The notes under the pieces were generated by a model. It saw only the letters and a program-made list of their open reading frames with translations, made no database searches and was not told the origin of the DNA. From JAPXSY01 sp034003585 (lineage in GTDB: Bacteria; Verrucomicrobiota; Kiritimatiellia; RFP12; UBA1067), in assembly GCA_034003585.1 (NCBI GenBank), contig JAVEYH010000016.1, forward strand, positions 1 through 43,661: a stretch of DNA of 43,661 nucleotides, given 5' to 3'. This document shows, one piece after another, positions 1-8,940 of the stretch. The position numbers and the translations under genes are program-made. Positions within the stretch are counted from its first letter, which is position 1; every line of letters starts with the position of its first letter.

Positions 1-34
1 CTAGGGCGTGAGAACGCGGGCAGTGCCTTTGCCG

Positions 35-328
35 CTATATGGACATGAGATTTCTCCAATCACACGCCAACGCCTTCTGAATCCGGGCGGCCGTGGTGGT
101 GAGGATGTTCGTCTGGCCCGCTTCGATCTTCTGGACGGTGCGGATGTTCCGATCGGTTAATTCCGCCAGCTTTTCTTGCGCCATGCCGCGCTGGTTACGC
201 AATCGGTGAGCCCTGGCGCCAAAGGTCTGAAGTTGTTTTTCGAGTTTTCTTCGGGTTTTCAGGCTTGACTTCGTTTGCCAACTCCCCCAGAATAAACATT
301 TCGGGGGAGAATGGGATGGCAATGACAA
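35..328 (-). CDS. XRE-family helix-turn-helix regulator
   Basis: Small protein (up to 97 aa) whose second half reads as a Cro/C1-type HTH domain: the pattern LRNQRGMAQEKLAELT, then RTVQKIEAGQTN, then a final helix ending in IQKAL is typical of the XRE family. It would bind DNA as a transcription regulator. The N-terminal 25-30 residues do not look like protein, and the only ATG that keeps the whole HTH is at 328, without a convincing ribosome binding site, so the true start is uncertain. The frame lies only 26 bases from the start of the divergent beta-strand-repeat gene at 355, so that gene's promoter would fall inside this frame. It could be a local repressor, an antitoxin-like orphan (no toxin partner is visible), or a remnant. 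Confidence 0.6.
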   Translation of the reverse strand: MSLPSHSPPKCLFWGSWQTKSSLKTRRKLEKQLQTFGARAHRLRNQRGMAQEKLAELTDRNIRTVQKIEAGQTNILTTTAARIQKALACDWRNLMSI

Positions 329-354
329 AAATCACTTTATCACGGGGAAACGAT

Positions 355-3300
355 ATGTGCAAGGCGATTGTGATTGCGGCGCTTCTGGGATTCACGCTTT
401 TCCTGCGGGCGGATGTCACGTGGACGGGTGCCGCCAACGACGGCAACAAGTGGTCCACCGGCCTAAACTGGCAAGGCGGCCAGGCACCGACCGCGGACGA
501 TGTCGCGGTTTTCGACGTTGCCGCGACGGCGACGATCAACGTCGATACCGAGGACGCGATCGCCAAGCAGGTGAAAATCGCCGCGGCCTCGGCGTCGGTC
601 ACCTTCGGCGGCGACGGCAAGCTTTCGCTGTCCTGCGAAGGCGTAAGCTCGACCGATTCCGCGCAGGCGAATCAGCTCGTCCTCAACCTTAACTCCACGG
701 GCAACTGGACAACCTTCGACTGCCGTGTCCATTCCACTTCGACCGGCAAGTTCAATTTCGGCCCCGGCCAGATCTATAACGGCGAGGTGACGGCCTCGGG
801 AACCGTGATGACAATCAGCCCGATCGCGAGCGTCACCCCGGGGGGGGATTACGCGCAGACCCTCTTCCGCGGCGGATTCTCTTCGTCGGCGGATGTCACC
901 CTGCAGGTGCTGAACTCCAACAGCAAATTCTCTCAGCTCGTGATTGACGGCAGTGTGTTCACAGTCAAAAATTATTTTACAACGGTTAATGCCGGTTCGG
1001 GCACTTCCGGATCGCATCTCTGGCTCAGGAGCGGGCGGTTCACGACCACCTACAATGTCTACAACCGTTCGTCTGGTGAGGTCGAGATGAAGATCACCGG
1101 CGGCGAGTGGCGCGCGTCGTATTGTCCCGAGGAGACATTCACGAACTGCTACGATTTCACTGCCGGTGAACTGTGTTTTGCGCGTTTAACCACGGTAACG
1201 CCGCTCAAAGGTTTTGTGGACGGGATACTTGGCGAAGGCAAGGTGTTCCGATTCACCGGCGCCATCGATACTCTCATCGATACGACAGCGCTTTGGTATT
1301 CGACGAATGCGCTCACTATCAACGGCGTGTATTACGTTACGAACAATGCGGGTGCGGTGTTGACCGTCAACAATCAGAGCTTAGCGACCGCGGCTCTCCG
1401 CGGTACCGGTGAACTCTGGGCGCGTGAACTCAAGAAAGATGACGGCCAGCTCACTATCGAGGGACTTACCCTCGGTCTCGGCGGTGGCGGTATCTCCGCC
1501 GTGCACGACGGCGCGGTTTTCAATTTGCGGGACGTCGTCCTGCGTCTCTACGAGGACGTCCCTTACTATACCGCCAAACAGCGCACGTTCTATTTCGGCG
1601 GCACGATGACGATCGATACCGCCGGCGGCGATGACGGCGTCTCGCACAAGGGTGACCTTCACAAGGTGCTTTTCAACGACGATCTCGCTCTCACGGTGGA
1701 GGGCGGCGGCGAGATGACGCTCGGAAAATACCTGACCAGTAACGATCTGCAGGGTCCGCTTACCGGTGACAGGCTCACGGTCGCGGACGATACGACGCTC
1801 GTTCTTTCCAATTGCACGGTGCTCACGGTGAACGAGCTTGCCCTTGGCGAGCGCTCGAAGCTCGTCCTCAACGCCGGCTATATCAAGGCGGGAACCGTCA
1901 GCGTCGGGAACGGCGCGGTCATCGAGGCGCAGATGGGCGAGGAAGGCGCGGTTCTTGCCGATACCTTTGACTATTCAGGAACTTTCAGCATGAAAGTGAC
2001 GGTGCCGTCCACGCTCACGACCGTGGCCTCCCGGTACGTCATCTCCGGCGGGGTCGTGGACACAGGTGCCGTCACGCTGACGCTTGTGGACGAGACCGGC
2101 TCCGGATATCAGTTCTATGCTGTTTCCGACGGACTTTACCTCGGTACGGCGGTGACGCCTTCGGCGGAGGTCTGCGAATGGACGGGTGCTGCCGACAACA
2201 GGCTTTCCAATCCCGTCAACTGGTCGAAGACGCCGCAGGCGGGGGATACGCTCTATTTCAGCGGGTTCAACCATCTCGATATCGTGAATGACTTCCCCGC
2301 AGACACCGAATTCGCCGGCTTCGTATTCCGGGCGACGGCCGGACCTTTCCGGATCGCCGGCAGCCCCGTGGTGCTGGCGACCAATTCGACCGGCATGGCG
2401 GTCCTTTCCGATTTCCGCGGCCCCTTGAAGATCGACTGTGACGTCGGCATCAAGAACGCGACGTCGACCCTGAGACAGAACAACACCATCGGACGCGTCG
2501 AGTTCAACGGGGCTTTCACGACACAGGATACCGGCGGCTACACCAGCCATCTGTATCTCGGCGGCACCATCGCCTTCGGCGGCACAGCAACGATTCACAA
2601 GCTCGATTTCGTCAACGTTGCGACCCCCACGCTGCGGGTGCTCGACGGCGGCGTCGCCACGGTCGTCGATCAGACCAGTTACAGTGCGCAGAACATCCGA
2701 TACGGACGTCTGATCATCGATGAAGGCGGCGCCTTCAACTGGGCCGACACGAATACCAAGTCCTTCAACTTCCAGAACGCGGTAACCCATAGGATCGACG
2801 GAACCGTCAAGAATCATAAGGACTTCTCGCTTGGTGCCGATCAGGTGCTTTCGGGCAAGGGCTTTTTCAATCAGTTCGGCAATATTTCTGGAGCCGAGAA
2901 TGCGCTCACGCTGAACGGGGTAACGCTCGGGGCGCTGGCCGACTGGGACTTCAATGCCAAGGCACTCGTAATCGACGGCTCCGGCACGATTGACACCGAA
3001 TCGAACGGCATCGGTTACACGGTGACGATGACCGCACCGATTGAGGGCTCTGCCGGCGAGTTCATCAAGTCCGGTCGGGGCACGCTCGTCATCGCGGCGG
3101 ATTCGGAAACCGTGGTGAACGATTTCTCCGGGGGCATCACGGTCAACGCCGGAGTCCTTGCGCTTGCCGGCCCGATCACCTCGAATATCGCCGGCGTCGT
3201 CGTCTTCACCGGTGGCGAGCTGGCGGTCGAGCAGTCGGTCGTCACGACGATGAACGACTGGACAACGCTCCTGCGTGCGGAATCCTTTGCCGGGCTTGGC

Positions 3301-3405
3301 GAGCAGGCGGGAAAGCTCATGCTCCGCATCATCGACGGCAATGCGGGGGAGAAACTCCTGCAGGGCCGGTATCAACGTTCCGGGGGCGTCGTAATCATCC
3401 GGTAA
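355..3405 (+). CDS. secreted beta-strand-repeat protein 1 (autotransporter-passenger-like)
   Basis: 1,016-aa protein predicted to be exported. The start at 355 is chosen because GGGGA sits six bases upstream and the first 18-20 residues form a signal peptide (MCKAIVIAALLGFTLFLRA); the frame is open upstream to 265 but that part is polar. The body is rich in T, G, V and N with many short beta strands, as in passenger domains of autotransporter-associated beta-strand proteins. A W-T-G...W...NW...P..DD module comes straight after the signal peptide and a second degenerate copy (WTGAADN...NW) begins near 2178. No C-terminal beta-barrel is visible. The protein ends GGVVIIR, resembling the ends of the two other repeat proteins here. 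Role unknown; a surface or secreted structural or binding function is inferred. Confidence 0.8.
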   Translation: MCKAIVIAALLGFTLFLRADVTWTGAANDGNKWSTGLNWQGGQAPTADDVAVFDVAATATINVDTEDAIAKQVKIAAASASVTFGGDGKLSLSCEGVSSTDSAQANQLVLNLNSTGNWTTFDCRVHSTSTGKFNFGPGQIYNGEVTASGTVMTISPIASVTPGGDYAQTLFRGGFSSSADVTLQVLNSNSKFSQLVIDGSVFTVKNYFTTVNAGSGTSGSHLWLRSGRFTTTYNVYNRSSGEVEMKITGGEWRASYCPEETFTNCYDFTAGELCFARLTTVTPLKGFVDGILGEGKVFRFTGAIDTLIDTTALWYSTNALTINGVYYVTNNAGAVLTVNNQSLATAALRGTGELWARELKKDDGQLTIEGLTLGLGGGGISAVHDGAVFNLRDVVLRLYEDVPYYTAKQRTFYFGGTMTIDTAGGDDGVSHKGDLHKVLFNDDLALTVEGGGEMTLGKYLTSNDLQGPLTGDRLTVADDTTLVLSNCTVLTVNELALGERSKLVLNAGYIKAGTVSVGNGAVIEAQMGEEGAVLADTFDYSGTFSMKVTVPSTLTTVASRYVISGGVVDTGAVTLTLVDETGSGYQFYAVSDGLYLGTAVTPSAEVCEWTGAADNRLSNPVNWSKTPQAGDTLYFSGFNHLDIVNDFPADTEFAGFVFRATAGPFRIAGSPVVLATNSTGMAVLSDFRGPLKIDCDVGIKNATSTLRQNNTIGRVEFNGAFTTQDTGGYTSHLYLGGTIAFGGTATIHKLDFVNVATPTLRVLDGGVATVVDQTSYSAQNIRYGRLIIDEGGAFNWADTNTKSFNFQNAVTHRIDGTVKNHKDFSLGADQVLSGKGFFNQFGNISGAENALTLNGVTLGALADWDFNAKALVIDGSGTIDTESNGIGYTVTMTAPIEGSAGEFIKSGRGTLVIAADSETVVNDFSGGITVNAGVLALAGPITSNIAGVVVFTGGELAVEQSVVTTMNDWTTLLRAESFAGLGEQAGKLMLRIIDGNAGEKLLQGRYQRSGGVVIIR

Positions 3406-3409
3406 AAAA

Positions 3410-3529
3410 GTGTCCGACTATGTGAGCGCCGAATTCATTCCGCCCAGCAGCGTGGGCGGCAGGCGGTTCCTGGTGAACGGCAACGGTCATATTGAGATCA
3501 ATCCGCTGGACGACAACCGCAGACGCTGA
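3410..3529 (+). pseudogene. 39-residue open fragment, possible 3' gene remnant
   Basis: Directly after the repeat protein, in another frame, a GTG-initiated stretch of 39 codons has protein-like composition (contains EFIPPSSVGG, RRFLVNGNGH and EINPLDDN). There is a stop just upstream (3392-3394) and no ribosome binding site. It reads like the C-terminal end of a lost gene rather than a translated peptide, but I do not recognise the family. Weak call. Confidence 0.2.
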
Positions 3530-3586
3530 GAGGCGGAAATCAAGGTTGTGTCCTGCGGCAAGGCCAAGGCGAACGGGGGAAGGGGT

Positions 3587-4918
3587 ATGAATGATCTTAG
3601 AACAATCCTGTGGCGTGTGTTGCTGGCGCTCGCCGGCGGAATATCCGCGGCGGAGCCGTCAAAGGGTTACGAAATCTCGGATGACTACGCGCTCTCGGTT
3701 AACGGCAAGACCGTGGAGGTGATCCGGGTGCCGATACCGGAGGAACGGCTCGCGGGTAAGAACCGCCATCCCTACTCTTTCGCACCGGTCACGGTCGAAG
3801 GTGAAGCTGAACTGACTGTGACAAGCGGGTTCTTTCCGGAGAAGAAGCGGATCCTTAAAGCCACCGCGCCGAAGATCCTCGTTCTCGAGCCGAACGGACG
3901 CCACCGCTCGCTTGTGATCGCGCTCTCGAAACCGGAGGCGAATCCGCCACGGCCGGATGATCCGAAGGTCAGATATTTCGGTCCCGGGATCCATCGCGAG
4001 AAATTCGTCCGCGTCGGGAGCGGCGAGACGCTGTATCTCGCACCCGGTGCCTGGGTTGAAGGCGTCCTGCTGGCGGATGGCGATGATATCACCATCTGTG
4101 GCTCCGGCGTCATCTCCGGAGCTTGCTGGCCGTGGCGGAAGGGTCCGAAGGATGCGAAGCTCTGCCTTAACGGGCACATCGGACACCAGGTGGTGCTCCG
4201 CGGAAGGAATATCACGATGCGCGATATAACGACGTTCTCGCCGTTCGGCTGGGCGACGGTGTTGAGTTCCGTCACCAACTGCGTCATCGACAATTACAAG
4301 GTGATCGCGGGACGCTGTCCCAACGACGACGGCATCGACTGCTGCGGGGTGAAGGATACGGTCATCCGCAATTCGTTCATTCACAGCCAGGATGACTGTA
4401 TTGCGGTTAAGTGGTCCGCCGAGAATCTTGCCGTCACCAACTGCATTTTCTTGACCGACGAAGCGAACATCGTTCGGATGGGCTACGAGTGCGGCGATCA
4501 CGCAAAGTTCGAGAACGTCGTCTTCCGGGATATCGACGTGCTGCATCTCGCGATGGCGAAGCGTACAGCGGAGAAGTACTGGTGCAACTGCTGCCTTCTG
4601 CTGCAGGCATCGCACGAGGCGGTGATGCGCGATATCCTTTTCGAGAATATCCGGCTTAAGAATTTCGAGGACGGTCGGGACGAGCTCTTCGTCGCGAAGA
4701 CGATGCATGTAAAATCCATCGCCGGTGATAACGGGCCCTGGACGACGCCGCTCGCCGGACACATCGACGGTGTCACGCTCCGCAATATCACGGGGCCGCG
4801 GCGGTTTACGCGTGCGGATATCAAGCTCATTGAGAAGGATCAAGGCCATAGGATCGAGAACGTGAAGTTCCTCCAGCCCCCATCCCCTCACCTTCTGCCG
4901 CCGTCCGGGAATATCTGA
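3587..4918 (+). CDS. secreted right-handed beta-helix glycosidase, GH28/GH49-like
   Basis: 443-aa protein starting at 3587, where a purine-rich GGGGGAAGGGG precedes the ATG and the first 20 residues are a signal peptide (hydrophobic WRVLLALAGGISA). A beta-sandwich-like N-terminal domain (about residues 25-120) is followed by a pectate-lyase-type beta helix. Two acidic signatures of polygalacturonase-type enzymes are present, NDDGID (residues 246-251) and QDDC (268-271). The GHG histidine motif of true GH28 enzymes is not found where expected; instead MGYECGDH follows. The N-terminal sandwich plus helix plan also fits dextranase/isopullulanase-type GH49 proteins. It should hydrolyse an extracellular or periplasmic polysaccharide, substrate unknown. 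An upstream in-frame GTG at 3548 lacks signal-peptide logic. Confidence 0.75.
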   Translation: MNDLRTILWRVLLALAGGISAAEPSKGYEISDDYALSVNGKTVEVIRVPIPEERLAGKNRHPYSFAPVTVEGEAELTVTSGFFPEKKRILKATAPKILVLEPNGRHRSLVIALSKPEANPPRPDDPKVRYFGPGIHREKFVRVGSGETLYLAPGAWVEGVLLADGDDITICGSGVISGACWPWRKGPKDAKLCLNGHIGHQVVLRGRNITMRDITTFSPFGWATVLSSVTNCVIDNYKVIAGRCPNDDGIDCCGVKDTVIRNSFIHSQDDCIAVKWSAENLAVTNCIFLTDEANIVRMGYECGDHAKFENVVFRDIDVLHLAMAKRTAEKYWCNCCLLLQASHEAVMRDILFENIRLKNFEDGRDELFVAKTMHVKSIAGDNGPWTTPLAGHIDGVTLRNITGPRRFTRADIKLIEKDQGHRIENVKFLQPPSPHLLPPSGNI

Positions 4919-5308
4919 TCGTGCCTTGGCTGCACCAACTCGTCGGGCCGTCGTTCCTCCCTTTGAGAGTGTCGGGCATCCTGTACGACAGGCTGTGGTT
5001 AGACCGGAACGCCGCGTACTTTCCCGCCGGGCGCTGCCGGTCTCTCTCGTGTTGCTTTGCAGTGACAAAGGGAAGGGACAGGTTTGAACTTCTAAGTCGG
5101 GCCTCCGTTGGTAATGGCACTTCTACCGATTGACCTGCAACTTCTATGGTTCCGCCATTGACCACATTGGCGGCCTGTGGCGCTTGCTCTCGCAGATACG
5201 TGGGAACGAAGAATGTCTGTCCTCCCCATACGGTGGTGAGGATCCCAGCCATCCATGCTATTCTGAACAGATCCATTCTCTTTTCAGTGCGAACGGGTCG
5301 GGACGAAG
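4919..5308. other. gene-poor stretch, lower GC
   Basis: About 390 bases between the GH28/GH49-like gene and the four-helix-bundle element. On the minus strand an open frame from 5276 begins with a hydrophobic segment (FRIAWMAGILTTVW) that mimics a signal anchor. It has no spaced ribosome binding site, becomes low-complexity, and runs antisense into the end of the upstream gene. I see no conserved protein, tRNA or clear terminator. It may be decayed sequence brought in with the neighbouring element. Confidence 0.4.
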
Positions 5309-5755
5309 TCAGCCTTGTTGGGGCTTGGTCTCATCCAAATCGCTATCGGGATCGGTATCGACTTGTTCTCCCCCCGCAGCGTAGGCTTCTTCCGATTCCC
5401 GCACCTGGTACCCTCTTCCGCCCAGCCGACTCAGCACCGCCGCCATTCGGTTGAGTTCAGTCTTGCGACTCTGACTGTCCGCTTCGTTCAACGTTTTCCC
5501 GACGGCAAGGACGTCCTGTATGGCGGCGCATTCCAGAGCCGAACCGCGTGCAATCTCGAAATACCGCCTGCAAGCTGCACCGGCCGTCTTGCCGTTACCC
5601 TCGGCAATGTTCAGCGGTATCGACTGGCTGGCGCGCAGCCATTGATCCCGCGCCGCGCGATGGACGCCCTCTAGCCGCGCGGCTATCTCCTAGACCCACG
5701 CGACGTAGCCGATCGCCAGCCGGTAGACGTCCCGTTTCTCGTGTCCGAGTGCCAT
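5309..5755 (-). pseudogene. four-helix-bundle (S23 / 23S rRNA intervening-sequence) protein, interrupted by an amber codon
   Basis: Reading the minus strand from ATG at 5755 gives one continuous frame of 148 codons with a single in-frame TAG at codon 22 (5690-5692). After the stop come the hallmarks of the S23/four-helix-bundle family: QWLRASQSIPLNIAEGNGK, then RRYFEIARGSALE, then a helix leading to a polar tail. The family's usual size is about 115-130 aa; here the last residues (VDTDPDSDLDE) are encoded by the left inverted-repeat arm. The TAG replaces what is normally an aromatic or hydrophobic position in helix 1, so one substitution, or a sequencing error, would restore the gene. Such proteins occur inside 23S rRNA intervening sequences and as free-standing mobile genes; their molecular role is not established. 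No rRNA is nearby. Confidence 0.75.
5337..5362. repeat. left inverted-repeat arm of GATNNN hexamers
   Basis: On the minus strand this reads GATACC GATCCC GATAGC GAT, a run of hexamers starting with GAT and preceded by GTC. It is the imperfect inverted partner of 5765-5794 and lies inside the 3' end of the four-helix-bundle frame. Confidence 0.6.
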
Positions 5756-5764
5756 CGGTGTTCC

Positions 5765-5794
5765 GTCGATAGCGATAGCGATCCCGATTTCGAT
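5765..5794. repeat. right inverted-repeat arm of GATNNN hexamers
   Basis: Plus strand reads GTC then GATAGC GATAGC GATCCC GATTTC GAT, ten bases upstream of the ATG of the four-helix-bundle frame. Together with 5337-5362 it brackets the gene in inverted orientation, consistent with a small mobile or hairpin-forming element. Confidence 0.6.
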
Positions 5795-5891
5795 GCCCCT
5801 AACAATCCACATAAAGCCTACTTGGAGGACGGAAAGATTTGAAGTAAGGCGCGATGCTTTGCGATGGTACTATAAGGAGGGCCTTCGCAGA

Positions 5892-6077
5892 ATGAAAGCC
5901 GCAGGGCGGAACCCTTCAAAACCACTGACGCCAACCGGTTCTGCGCTTGCACCGAAGGTTCCGCCCAAGGCAAATCAGGCGCCTCCTCCCGCGTCGAATG
6001 GGAACCCGCGCCCCGTATTTCCGACCCGTGCCCCGACAGGGCCGGCCAAAACCGGGGCGGGAAAAGTCGGCGGCTAA
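5892..6077 (+). CDS. possible small Pro/Ala-rich peptide
   Basis: 61-codon frame with AAGGAGG at 5874-5880, eleven bases before the ATG. The product is almost entirely A, P, G, N, T and K (for example LAPKVPPKANQAPPPASNG) with no recognisable domain, signal peptide or helix. It sits between the decayed four-helix-bundle element and the convergent esterase gene. The good ribosome binding site is the only positive evidence; high GC alone can give such frames. The rest of 5756-6100 shows nothing else. Confidence 0.2.
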   Translation: MKAAGRNPSKPLTPTGSALAPKVPPKANQAPPPASNGNPRPVFPTRAPTGPAKTGAGKVGG

Positions 6078-6100
6078 ACAGATACAACCCCTTGGCCGCT

Positions 6101-7501
6101 TCAGCGGGCGGTCGCCGGTTCCTCGCGGACAAAATCACGGCCTTCGTACGCCGGCGGAACGTAGCCGTGCTGCGAGCCCTGCACCCAGAGAATCTTCTTG
6201 GGGCACGTCATGTTGTTCCACATCTTCGCGATCCCCGTCGGCGGACAGCAGTAGTCGCCGAGACCGGCGCGGGTGATGAAGGTGAGGCAGGTCTTCGGAA
6301 TGCGCTTCGCGAAATGGGCCGCGTCATAATAGCCGAGGGCATCCACCCAAGGGATGTACCAGCCGTCGCCCGCTAGCTTCTGCGCCGGATCGAGACGGAG
6401 CTTGCCATTCGTGTACATGTCGCAGCACCAGGTGACGCCGCTTTCGGCACAGGTCACGCCCTCGCCGCAACCCGCCGCCCAGATGGTCTGGAGGCCGCCC
6501 TGGCTGCCGCCGGACGCGAGCAGGTCCTTGCCGTTCCAGCCCTTCACGGTCTTCAGGTACTGCAGGCCGCGCTTGACGCGGAGCACCATGCCGTTGAAGT
6601 ACGCGGTCTCGGGATCCTCGTTCTGCTTGGGGTCGAAAGCGTAGCTGCGGTCATGCGAACGCGTCTCCCACCGGAGCGCCTTGGTGTCCGCCTCGGTCGC
6701 ACCGAACTCGACGAGTTTCAGGCCGTGGGCGTTGATGTTGAGGACGATTTCGTTGTCGCGGCCAGAAGCGGGCGCGCTATGCGTGCAGCGATCGCCGCTG
6801 TACCCGTGGGTCTCGAGCCGTGCCGGGAAGGTTTTGCCCTCGTCGACCGCCTTCGGCACCGAGAGGTAGCCGGTTACCGGACGAAGCCCCGCGCAGTCGA
6901 TCCGGACCGCATGGAGCCGCACCTGCGGATTCTGGCACTTCAGCGCGACGAGATCCGCCTTGACCGGCACCCGTTCGAGGCGCTGGTACTGCTTCGCCCA
7001 GAAAGCGTCGAAGTCCTCCGGCTCCGGCCGAGTCGCGAGCGTGTCGCTGTCGGCGCCGGCGCCACCGTCGAAGAAGACGGCCATTTTTTTGCTCTCAAAG
7101 GCGTTCATCGCCTTCTTGCCCTCGGGCGTCGTGGCGTCGCCGGTGAATTTCTGCTGATAACGCCGCCCGTCTTTGCCGACGACATATGCCTGGAGACGCA
7201 CAAAGCCCGCCTTGTCCAGCTTGGTCCTGTAGACGAACGGAGCCCCGGTGAACGGCACCTTGCCGTTTTCGACGATTCCGTCGTCACCGCCGCGCTTCCA
7301 GGCGAGGAAGTACTCGCCAGCCGGAATGGTGCCCGCCACGCCCTGCGGCGTGAGCGTGAACACGATCTCCTCGCCGGACTTGTAGAGGAGCGGATTCTTG
7401 TCGGTTCTGCCCTGGAGCCACGCGTTGTCGAGAACTCCTCCGAACGCCGTTACGGCCGCGAACACGGCAGCAAAGGAAAAAGCCAAAACAGGGTGTCTCA
7501 T
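6101..7501 (-). CDS. acetylxylan esterase / cephalosporin-C deacetylase-like (CE7, AXE1) secreted hydrolase
   Basis: 466-aa alpha/beta hydrolase. The start at 7501 is supported by GAAGGAAT upstream and a signal peptide (MRHPVLAFSFAAVFAAVTAF). Residues about 25-150 form an extra beta-sandwich-like N-terminal domain; the C-terminal 300 residues match the AXE1 fold, with a nucleophile elbow GGSQGG (Ser333) and a C-terminal His in GSQHGY. The family removes acetyl groups from xylan and other acetylated sugars. The same-strand GH28-like gene lies 185 bases upstream, so the two are probably co-regulated, although a separate promoter can be drawn at 7605-7633. Export suggests action outside the cytoplasm on plant or algal polysaccharide. 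The substrate is inferred only from the family. Confidence 0.85.
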   Translation of the reverse strand: MRHPVLAFSFAAVFAAVTAFGGVLDNAWLQGRTDKNPLLYKSGEEIVFTLTPQGVAGTIPAGEYFLAWKRGGDDGIVENGKVPFTGAPFVYRTKLDKAGFVRLQAYVVGKDGRRYQQKFTGDATTPEGKKAMNAFESKKMAVFFDGGAGADSDTLATRPEPEDFDAFWAKQYQRLERVPVKADLVALKCQNPQVRLHAVRIDCAGLRPVTGYLSVPKAVDEGKTFPARLETHGYSGDRCTHSAPASGRDNEIVLNINAHGLKLVEFGATEADTKALRWETRSHDRSYAFDPKQNEDPETAYFNGMVLRVKRGLQYLKTVKGWNGKDLLASGGSQGGLQTIWAAGCGEGVTCAESGVTWCCDMYTNGKLRLDPAQKLAGDGWYIPWVDALGYYDAAHFAKRIPKTCLTFITRAGLGDYCCPPTGIAKMWNNMTCPKKILWVQGSQHGYVPPAYEGRDFVREEPATAR

Positions 7502-7604
7502 GTCGTTTATTCCTTCTCGCTCTTTTTCCGTTCCCCACCCGCCAGCGGCCATTGCATCACAGACCGCTGGCTGGAAAGTCGTTTCGTTGTTTGAAAACAA
7601 GGGC

Positions 7605-7633
7605 ATTTTGGCACAGGGCGGAAGGGAGTTCAA
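7605..7633 (-). promoter_or_regulatory. possible promoter of the esterase gene
   Basis: Minus-strand TTGAAC (7628-7633), 17-base spacer, CAAAAT (7605-7610), about 100 bases before the ATG at 7501. Both boxes are moderate matches to a sigma-70 promoter. Confidence 0.3.
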
Positions 7634-7686
7634 GCGAAGGGCACCCCGAAAGGAAAGATGGGAACCCGGGATCGCAGAGAAGCCGG

Positions 7687-8817
7687 TCAGAGTTCCCGGC
7701 GATCCTGGGTCACGTTCTGCGTCACGGCTGATTTCCGTATGAGGTTGGTGCACCCGCCGAAACCGAGGATGTTGTCGATCCTCGCGTTTTTCAGCGGGCC
7801 CAGGATCGTGACGCCCGTATGACCCCGGGTCAGAACGGTGTCCACCACAATGTTGAACATCTCGCCGGGCTCAGCCTTGCGCATCGACGAGTAGTTCGTG
7901 TCGCCGATCCGGACCGCCGCCTGCACACGCGGGTCCCGGTCCGTCGACGTGTCGATCACATCGCGCACGATAATGTTGTACAAGCGGATGCCGTCGTGGT
8001 TGAGCAGGCGGATGATGCCGTGTCCGCCCACACACTTGGCCTGCACGTTGCGGATCGTGATGTTGTAGATGTCGTCGTGGTCGGTCGGCGCGCGTCCGCC
8101 GAGCTGCATCGCTTTCCGGCCGGGCGCCGGCGGCTTGTCGCTGCGCAGGCCGGTCAGGGCCACGGCGTCGTCGCCCACGGAGCCGGTGATGTTCTCGATG
8201 AGGATGTCGTGACACCCTTTGCGCACATCCACGCCGTCCTGATTGGGCATCTTGTTGCTGCTGTTGAAAGCGATGTTCGAGATGCGGCCGTACGCGCAGC
8301 CGTTCTCGACCGAGATGGCCCAGGCCTGGGTCTCTTCCATCCCGAACCCGTCGAGCGTGAAGTGCCTCACGCCGCACAGCAGCACACCGATCGTGCGCCA
8401 GCCGCTCTTGTCTCCCGGCGGATCGAAGTGGGCTTCGGTGCCGCCGCTCAAGACCGCGTTCCCCATGCCCAGGATGCGGATGTTGCGGTCGCCTTGCATC
8501 GGCGTGCGGGCCGTGCCTGCGTTGCGGATCAGGTTGTCCTGTGTGCCGGGTGCGAGTTGTATGCGGCAGCCGCGCAGAACCAGCGTGAAATCGGAAGGCA
8601 CGAGGATCGCGCGTTCGATCAGCCAGACCGGCTGGTCGCGTTTCGCGTTCAGGCGGGGGATCTCGACCGTCCGCTCTCCGCCCCTGACCGCCCGCCCGAT
8701 CGCGGCCTCAATGCGGTCGCTGTCCGAGCCCCTGTCAAAGTCATTGGGAGAGATCGCGGCCTCCGCGGTTCCGAACGCCAGCACACCAAACAAAACGGCC
8801 CGAACTCTGTTCTTCAT
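7687..8817 (-). CDS. secreted GH28-like beta-helix protein (polygalacturonase-type)
   Basis: 376-aa protein. The start at 8817 has AAGGAGC seven bases upstream and a signal peptide (RAVLFGVLAFGTAEA). The rest is a parallel beta helix with three GH28 hallmarks in order: NQDGVD, GDDAVAL and GGHGI, which carry the catalytic aspartates and the conserved histidine. The usual RIK-type motif after the histidine is not obvious; RLLNHDG follows instead. It is likely an exo- or endo-acting hydrolase on a galacturonan-like or other uronic polymer. It is the first gene of a minus-strand pair with the CE7-like esterase and is transcribed from the divergent promoter region at 8908-8982, opposite a beta-strand-repeat protein and a large lipoprotein, giving a small polysaccharide-use locus. 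Confidence 0.8.
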   Translation of the reverse strand: MKNRVRAVLFGVLAFGTAEAAISPNDFDRGSDSDRIEAAIGRAVRGGERTVEIPRLNAKRDQPVWLIERAILVPSDFTLVLRGCRIQLAPGTQDNLIRNAGTARTPMQGDRNIRILGMGNAVLSGGTEAHFDPPGDKSGWRTIGVLLCGVRHFTLDGFGMEETQAWAISVENGCAYGRISNIAFNSSNKMPNQDGVDVRKGCHDILIENITGSVGDDAVALTGLRSDKPPAPGRKAMQLGGRAPTDHDDIYNITIRNVQAKCVGGHGIIRLLNHDGIRLYNIIVRDVIDTSTDRDPRVQAAVRIGDTNYSSMRKAEPGEMFNIVVDTVLTRGHTGVTILGPLKNARIDNILGFGGCTNLIRKSAVTQNVTQDRREL

Positions 8818-8907
8818 CCGCGCTCCTTGCTTTTTGCGGCAATCCGCCTCGCATGCATTCCCCATGCCCGTTCCCCCTGCGGGGAAGAGTCACTCTCGCT
8901 GAGCGGA

Positions 8908-8936
8908 ACCATACCACACGCACCCCGCGCTTTCAA
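8908..8936 (-). promoter_or_regulatory. promoter of the GH28-like/esterase pair
   Basis: Minus strand TTGAAA (8931-8936), 17-base spacer, TATGGT (8908-8913). Good sigma-70-type spacing, about 90 bases before the start at 8817. Confidence 0.5.
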
Positions 8937-8940
8937 GGAT

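Noticed and set aside
4827..5276. Minus-strand open frame with a signal-anchor-like N-terminus.
   Set aside because: No spaced ribosome binding site, runs into the upstream gene, and has no recognisable domain after the first 25 residues.
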